DNA of 7,793 nucleotides from positions 1-7,793 of the forward strand of contig JAJYDP010000219.1 of the NCBI GenBank assembly GCA_021777365.1, in the 5' to 3' direction. The notes below the pieces were generated by a model that searched no databases, was not told where the DNA came from, and was given only the letters and a program-made list of their open reading frames with translations. Positions 5,346 to 7,793 of this stretch are shown piece after piece. A program made the translations under genes and the position numbers. This DNA is from Chloroflexota bacterium (GTDB lineage Bacteria; Chloroflexota; Limnocylindria; Limnocylindrales; CSP1-4). Numbering within the stretch: position 1 is the first letter of the stretch; each line of letters begins with the position of its first letter.

Positions 5346-5714
5346 TCAACTCCGTGCGCTGGTTGCCAGTGATGCCGCCCGGCCGGGTCCGGGAACGGGC
5401 TCGCCGTGGGTGTCCCGGAGCGCGCGGCGGCCGACCAGGCGGTCGATGATCCGGCAGGCGTCCACGATCTCGGGATCGCTCAGCCGGTACAGGACGGTAG
5501 TCCCCTCGCGGCGGGTCTCGACGATCCCCGCGTGGCGCATGACGCCCAGGTGCTGACTCGCGTTGGCGAGCGTGACCCCGAGGACCGCTGCCAGCTCACC
5601 CACCGATCGCTCGCCATCGGCGAGCGCGTCGATCAGCGTCAGGCGCTTCGGGTCCGTCAGGACCTTGCAGACCTCCGCGTGGAGCCGGTACCGCTCCGCG
5701 TCCCGTTCGTCCAT
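5346..5714 (-). CDS. ArsR-family winged-helix repressor
   Basis: A 122-residue transcriptional repressor of the ArsR/SmtB family. EVCKVLTDPKRLTLIDALADGERSV is the entry to the domain; GELAAVLGVTLANASQHLGVMRHAGIV is the DNA-reading helix-turn-helix; ETRREGTTVLYRLSD is the wing; and PEIVDACRIIDRLV is the dimer helix. It lacks the ELCVC metal site of classical arsenic/cadmium sensors. Two cysteines remain, C16 before the DPKR helix and C87 in the last helix, which recalls thiol-based sensors such as SqrR and BigR that form a polysulfide bridge between distant helices. The spacing and exact positions differ, so this is inference. The ATG at 5714 is preceded by GGAGG at a short distance. An in-frame GTG at 5774 would lie before the predicted transcription start. 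It heads the DUF302-glutaredoxin-groES series and probably regulates it together with itself. Confidence 0.92.
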   Translation of the reverse strand: MDERDAERYRLHAEVCKVLTDPKRLTLIDALADGERSVGELAAVLGVTLANASQHLGVMRHAGIVETRREGTTVLYRLSDPEIVDACRIIDRLVGRRALRDTHGEPVPGPGRAASLATSARS

Positions 5715-5776
5715 CGACCTCCGTCCGGCCTGTGTCCCGCGGCGCCGCCGGGTCGGCGGCGCGCGAGCTGCCACGT

Positions 5777-5805
5777 ATCCTATCGAATATTGCGTGATTG
5801 CGCAA
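5777..5805 (-). promoter_or_regulatory. Promoter of the arsR operon with overlapping operator
   Basis: On the minus strand, -35 TTGCGC (5800-5805) and -10 TAGGAT (5777-5782) are separated by exactly 17 bp. Transcription would begin near 5769, leaving a leader of about 55 nt before the ATG at 5714. The inverted repeat TTGCG-6-CGCAA at 5790-5805 covers the -35 and part of the spacer, a suitable place for an ArsR dimer to block RNA polymerase. This A/T-richer patch stands out from its GC-rich surroundings. Confidence 0.6.
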
Positions 5806-5816
5806 GTAGATGAGGA

Positions 5817-5845
5817 CCGTCCCGGCGCCGGGACGGGACGCGTCC
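5817..5845. repeat. Perfect 20-bp palindrome plus adjoining 10-bp palindrome
   Basis: CCGTCCCGGCGCCGGGACGG (5817-5836) is a perfect palindrome and shares its last base with a second one, GGACGCGTCC (5836-5845). They lie just upstream of the -35 of the arsR promoter. This could be an activator or repressor site, or a cruciform/stem-loop in a plus-strand leader. Confidence 0.6.
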
Positions 5846-5975
5846 AGACGCCGGGTTGGCATCCTCCGCACCCCCGCGGGCATGACGCAGATTCAGGACG
5901 TCTTCAGGTTCGCGGCGCACCGTGTGGGGCACCGTCGGGGCGCGGGTGCGCAGGAACCCCTGCCCCGACGCGCGA

Positions 5976-5997
5976 CTCGCCACCGGAGAGTGGCGAG
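5976..5997. repeat. Stem-loop, 8-bp perfect stem
   Basis: CTCGCCAC and GTGGCGAG are perfectly complementary around a 6-nt loop (CGGAGA). It is not followed by a T-run on either strand. It could belong to a structured leader of the plus-strand gene or to a small RNA. Confidence 0.5.
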
Positions 5998-6022
5998 CAG
6001 AACCGAACAGATCCCCGCGACG

Positions 6023-6057
6023 CCCCGCGGCCGCTCGCCCCCGCATCGGTCGCGGGG
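6023..6057 (+). repeat. Alternative stem-loops CCCCGCG/CGCGGGG
   Basis: CGCGGGG at 6051-6057 can pair with CCCCGCG at 6023-6029 or with CCCCGC at 6039-6044; another CCCCGCG lies at 6013-6019. The competing partners could form mutually exclusive hairpins, but in sequence this GC-rich such pairings also arise by chance. Confidence 0.3.
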
Positions 6058-6084
6058 CTTCGTCTGGTCGCAGGGCTTCGTCTG
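6049..6084. repeat. 18-bp tandem repeat, two units
   Basis: GTCGCGGGGCTTCGTCTG (6049-6066) is followed at once by GTCGCAGGGCTTCGTCTG (6067-6084), 17 of 18 bases identical. It is in non-coding sequence. Confidence 0.8.
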
Positions 6085-6088
6085 TCAG

Positions 6089-6100
6089 GCGGACGTCCGC
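6089..6100. promoter_or_regulatory. 12-bp perfect palindrome, possible operator
   Basis: GCGGACGTCCGC lies 111 bp before the start of the plus-strand gene. The symmetry fits a dimeric regulator, but no promoter next to it can be identified. Confidence 0.3.
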
Positions 6101-6177
6101 AGAACGGCGCATGCGAGCCGCCCACGGGTCCCACGGGCGTCCCGTACGGTTGGGGGGATGGACGGGGCGCGCCGGCC

Positions 6178-6196
6178 GTCGACACTGCACGTCGAC
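6178..6196 (+). promoter_or_regulatory. Paired GTCGAC sites immediately before the 171-residue gene
   Basis: GTCGAC occurs at 6178-6183 and 6191-6196, 13 bp apart, within a direct repeat CGTCGAC. As each copy is itself a palindrome, the two could also pair as a hairpin 3 nt before the Shine-Dalgarno site, affecting translation, or bind a regulator. Confidence 0.35.
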
Positions 6197-6199
6197 AGC

Positions 6200-6205
6200 A
6201 GGAGG
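6200..6205 (+). promoter_or_regulatory. Ribosome binding site AGGAGG
   Basis: AGGAGG stands 5 nt before the ATG at 6211 and selects that start within a much longer open frame. Confidence 0.85.
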
Positions 6206-6210
6206 GACCG

Positions 6211-6726
6211 ATGCAGATCCGATTCGCCGGCTACGCGGGGGACTGCCGGGTCTCGGCCACACTCGAACTGACGATGAACCGTCTCACCGACGCGCTGAAC
6301 GCGGCGGATACGATCCTGCTCCGCGACGCCGTGCTCGAGAGCCTCGACGACGGGCGCCGGGTCGCGAGGGACCGCGTCGAGCTGGCGCGGAACGAGCTGT
6401 ACGCGGTGGAGGCCACCGGTCCGTCCGGCAGCCGGCAGCGTCGCGTCCGCACGGTTCGTCACCGGATGCACGTCCAGCTCGGGCCGTACGGCGTGCTGGG
6501 CGAGCTCCACGCGCGCCCGGGGATCGCGCCGCTCCGCAGTCTCGTCCGCCGCGGCCCGATGGTGCCGCTGACCAACGCGACGATCGCCTACATGAGCGGC
6601 GGACAGCTCCAGATGCACGACGCCGGCACGTTGCTGGTCAACAGCGCACTGGCCGACTGGATCGTGGCACCCGAGCGAGAGGCGATCTACTTCCCGGGAG
6701 TTCGGACGATCCCCATCACCGCGTGA
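6211..6726 (+). CDS. Hypothetical soluble protein, 171 residues
   Basis: I do not recognise a named family. The protein begins QIRFAGYAGDCRVSATLEL, and continues with NRLTDALNAADTILLRDAVLESLDDGR, a basic/acidic RVELARNELYAVEATGPSG, then RTVRHRMHVQLGPYGVLGELHARPG. It ends with MVPLTNATIAYMSGG and LLVNSALADWIVAP. Alternating hydrophobic stretches suggest a mostly beta protein. There is no signal peptide, no transmembrane helix and only one cysteine (C12). PMVPLTNATIAY followed by LLVNSALADWI looks like a repeated beta pattern of the kind found in small PilZ-like or Sm-like barrels, but the match is too loose to assign. The start is fixed by AGGAGG 5 nt upstream. It is divergent from arsR and has about 400 bp of structured upstream sequence. 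Codon use is ordinary for the window. Confidence 0.85.
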   Translation: MQIRFAGYAGDCRVSATLELTMNRLTDALNAADTILLRDAVLESLDDGRRVARDRVELARNELYAVEATGPSGSRQRRVRTVRHRMHVQLGPYGVLGELHARPGIAPLRSLVRRGPMVPLTNATIAYMSGGQLQMHDAGTLLVNSALADWIVAPEREAIYFPGVRTIPITA

Positions 6727-6736
6727 TGGCCAGCAG

Positions 6737-6755
6737 CGGGCCTGCGCGTGGCCCG
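6737..6755 (+). terminator. GC-rich stem-loop after the 171-residue gene
   Basis: CGGGCC and GGCCCG pair around TGCGCGT, starting 10 nt after the stop codon. Two 12-bp copies of GCGTGGCCCGGC (6746-6757 and 6763-6774) overlap or follow it and allow further pairing. No T-run is present, so termination is only a possibility. Confidence 0.35.
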
Positions 6756-6780
6756 GCCCGGGGCGTGGCCCGGCGCCCGT

Positions 6781-6963
6781 GGGATGCACGAAACCGACGA
6801 GGTGAGCCGGCGCAGACCGACGGTCGGGTCGACGTGGTGCACGGGACGCACGGCATCGACGACGAGGCGGCCTTCCCGGTCGGACTCGTGCAGCCGGTGC
6901 ACGGATACGACGGCCCGACGAGCGGAGACGGGCGCATTCGGTCGGTTTCATGCACCCGGTGCA
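6781..6963. repeat. Three related elements with core GTCGG-x2-TC-x-TGCA
   Basis: On the plus strand, copies at 6879-6901 and 6941-6963 (23 bp) share GTCGG, TC, TGCA and CCGGTGCA. An inverted copy at 6781-6798 reads GTCGGTTTCGTGCATCCC on the minus strand and matches the third copy at 15 of 17 positions. The third copy contains a near-perfect palindrome, TGCACC-C-GGTGCA (6951-6963). Confidence 0.6.
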
Positions 6964-6965
6964 AA

Positions 6966-6982
6966 CCCGGCTGAACGCCGGG
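6966..6982 (-). terminator. Small stem-loop with short T-run on the minus strand
   Basis: Read on the minus strand, CCCGG-7-CCGGG is followed by TTTGC. It lies about 120 bp beyond the stop of the minus-strand gene at 7102, downstream of the repeat array. The stem is only 5 bp, so this is a weak candidate. Confidence 0.25.
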
Positions 6983-6985
6983 GAT

Positions 6986-7083
6986 GGTCGAGCGGCAGCG
7001 GCCAGGTCGAGCCGAGGGCGGCCACGGTCGAGCGGCAGCGGCCAGGTCGAGCGGCAGCGGCCAGGTCAAGCCGACGGCGGTCA
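6986..7083. repeat. Five-unit array of about 20-bp repeats
   Basis: Three identical 19-bp units, GGTCGAGCGGCAGCGGCCA, lie at 6986-7004, 7026-7044 and 7045-7063. Two diverged units, which instead begin GGTCGAGCCGAGGG or GGTCAAGCCGACGG, fill 7005-7025 and 7064-7083, giving the order A-B-A-A-B'. Units abut without unique spacers, so it is a degenerate tandem repeat and not a CRISPR array. Confidence 0.85.
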
Positions 7084-7101
7084 TCCGTGACGGCGCGCGC
7101 C

Positions 7102-7793
7102 TCAGCCTGGAAACAGCTCCGGCGTCACCGCCCCGGCGAACCGCCGGTCGAGTTCGGCCAGCAGCTCGGTGTCGTAGGCGACCCTGGTCCGCAGCTCCAT
7201 GGGTTGCGTGCGGCCGTCGCCGAGCGGCACGTCCAGGATGACCGGCGTCTGGCCCGGGCGAGCACGAAGGATCTCGCGAACCCCGGCGAACGCCTCCGCG
7301 AGCCGCTCGCCGGAGAGCGACCCGAAGCGCAGGTGGAGCGCCTCCCCGGACAGCGCCTCGACCGGTCGGGTCGGGGCGGCGGCCTGCCGTGCGATCGCGC
7401 GCTCTGCCTCGGCCGGGAGCAGGGGCTCGTCGTCGGAGAACGACGGTGGCTCCGGGAGTTCGGCCGCGGTCGGCGGACCGGCGCGGCGCTCCACGCCGCG
7501 GGCCGTGGGGGCCCTCCCCGTGCCCGCCGGCACTTCGATCCAGCGCTCGCCCAGCAGGCCGCCGCCCCGCAGGGGCGACACGAGGGGGATGGCACGGCGC
7601 ACCGTGCCTCCGTGCCCGTTCGCGCCCGGCTGCCCGGACGCGCGTCCGTTCGTGGCCGCGCCCGATGCGGCCGGATCGTACCCGGAGCGCCCGGCCGCGC
7701 CCGCGTGTCCGCCCCCGTTCCCGTTGCCGCCGGCACGCAGGCCGTTCCATGCGCCCCCGGCGGCGGCTCCAGCCGGCCCCGACACGCCGGCAC
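7102..7793 (-). CDS. dnaE: Probable DNA polymerase III alpha subunit, C-terminal part only
   Basis: The frame is open to the right edge of the window, so only about 229 C-terminal residues are visible and the start is outside. The last 85 or so residues have the pattern of the DnaE C-terminal domain: LHLRFGSLSGERLAEAF, then REILRARPGQTPVILDVPL, MELRTRVAYDTELLAELDRRF and the end TPELFPG. DnaE is the replicative polymerase, and this end normally binds the tau subunit or other replisome partners. Before it lies a long low-complexity Gly/Ala/Asn-rich stretch (about the first 60 visible residues), then a Pro/Glu-rich acidic linker, which would tether the domain. The polymerase active site and OB domain cannot be seen. 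The assignment rests on a short, weakly conserved domain and could be wrong; an unrelated protein with a similar alpha/beta end is the main alternative. Confidence 0.6.
   Translation of the reverse strand, partial: AGVSGPAGAAAGGAWNGLRAGGNGNGGGHAGAAGRSGYDPAASGAATNGRASGQPGANGHGGTVRRAIPLVSPLRGGGLLGERWIEVPAGTGRAPTARGVERRAGPPTAAELPEPPSFSDDEPLLPAEAERAIARQAAAPTRPVEALSGEALHLRFGSLSGERLAEAFAGVREILRARPGQTPVILDVPLGDGRTQPMELRTRVAYDTELLAELDRRFAGAVTPELFPG

Larger units (their letters stand above)
5806..6210. other. Divergent non-coding region between arsR and the 171-residue gene
   Basis: About 400 bp with no credible gene. It holds the palindromes at 5817-5845, a perfect 8-bp stem-loop at 5976-5997, alternative CCCCGCG/CGCGGGG pairings at 6013-6057, an 18-bp tandem repeat at 6049-6084, a 12-bp palindrome at 6089-6100, a small stem-loop ACGGG-3-CCCGT at 6133-6145, and paired GTCGAC sites just before the gene at 6211. 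The plus-strand promoter cannot be placed with confidence. Confidence 0.65.
6727..7101. other. Repeat-rich non-coding region between converging genes
   Basis: About 375 bp with no credible gene; the open frames through it have no recognisable domain. It holds the stem-loop at 6737-6755, three related elements with a GTCGG...TGCA core (6781-6798 inverted, 6879-6901, 6941-6963), a small stem-loop at 6966-6982, and the repeat array at 6986-7083. Confidence 0.7.

Noticed and set aside
5976..6084. Known riboswitch or other named structured RNA
   Set aside because: Stems and repeats are present, but I recognised no conserved core of any named class, so no class is claimed.
6159..6271. Small plus-strand ORF overlapping the start of the 171-residue gene
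   Set aside because: Its frame overlaps the strong AGGAGG and the main start by about 60 bp and its product is very basic; nothing supports translation.
6986..7083. CRISPR array
   Set aside because: Units are about 20 bp and adjoin one another without unique spacers, and no cas gene is present.
6716..7750. 344-codon open frame on the minus strand over the repeat array and the dnaE-like gene
   Set aside because: It runs through tandem repeats and is highly Arg/Gly/Ala-rich; the neighbouring frame has the DnaE-like pattern with a proper end.

Overview
The window is very GC-rich bacterial chromosome, densely packed, with most genes on the minus strand. GC content, GTG starts, small ECF sigma/membrane anti-sigma pairs without a zinc motif and a DUF302/DsrE/CPxC redox cluster would fit an uncultured Chloroflexota lineage (Limnocylindria-like) or a high-GC actinobacterium. 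That placement is inference only; no rRNA or other marker is present to settle it.

Layout from left to right. (1) 2-598, plus: the C-terminal membrane domain of a MgtA-type Mg2+ P-type ATPase, cut by the window edge. It converges on, and overlaps by 29 bp, (2) a minus-strand pair: an ECF sigma factor (1763-2317) and a single-pass membrane protein, probably its anti-sigma partner (570-1766), joined by a GTGA stop/start overlap. The exported part of the partner is a tandem duplication of a cysteine-containing beta-rich domain of about 130 residues. (3) 2318-2721: non-coding, with three GC-rich inverted repeats.

(4) 2722-5714, minus: a run of seven genes read from an ArsR-family repressor: arsR, DUF302 protein, YruB-type glutaredoxin, a GroES co-chaperonin without GroEL, a DsrE-like protein, a membrane protein with a CPLC motif, and a dimeric alpha/beta-barrel (ABM-like) protein. 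The first three are tightly coupled (5 bp gap, then an ATGA overlap). A recognisable promoter with a 17-bp spacer and an inverted repeat covering the -35 lies upstream of arsR, next to a perfect 20-bp palindrome. Taken together this looks like a thiol/reactive-sulfur stress operon that includes a chaperone cofactor, and it is the most interesting part of the window. The last gene may be separately controlled, because a 12-bp stem-loop lies before it.

(5) 5806-6210: about 400 bp of non-coding sequence with stem-loops, palindromes and an 18-bp tandem repeat, leading to (6) 6211-6726, plus: a 171-residue conserved-looking soluble protein of unknown function with an excellent ribosome binding site. 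(7) 6727-7101: non-coding space between converging genes, with a GC-rich stem-loop, three related short elements and a five-unit array of about 20-bp repeats. (8) 7102-7793, minus: the C-terminal end of what is probably DNA polymerase III alpha (DnaE), with a long Gly/Ala/Asn-rich linker, cut by the window edge.

No tRNA, rRNA, CRISPR array, transposase or integrase was seen.
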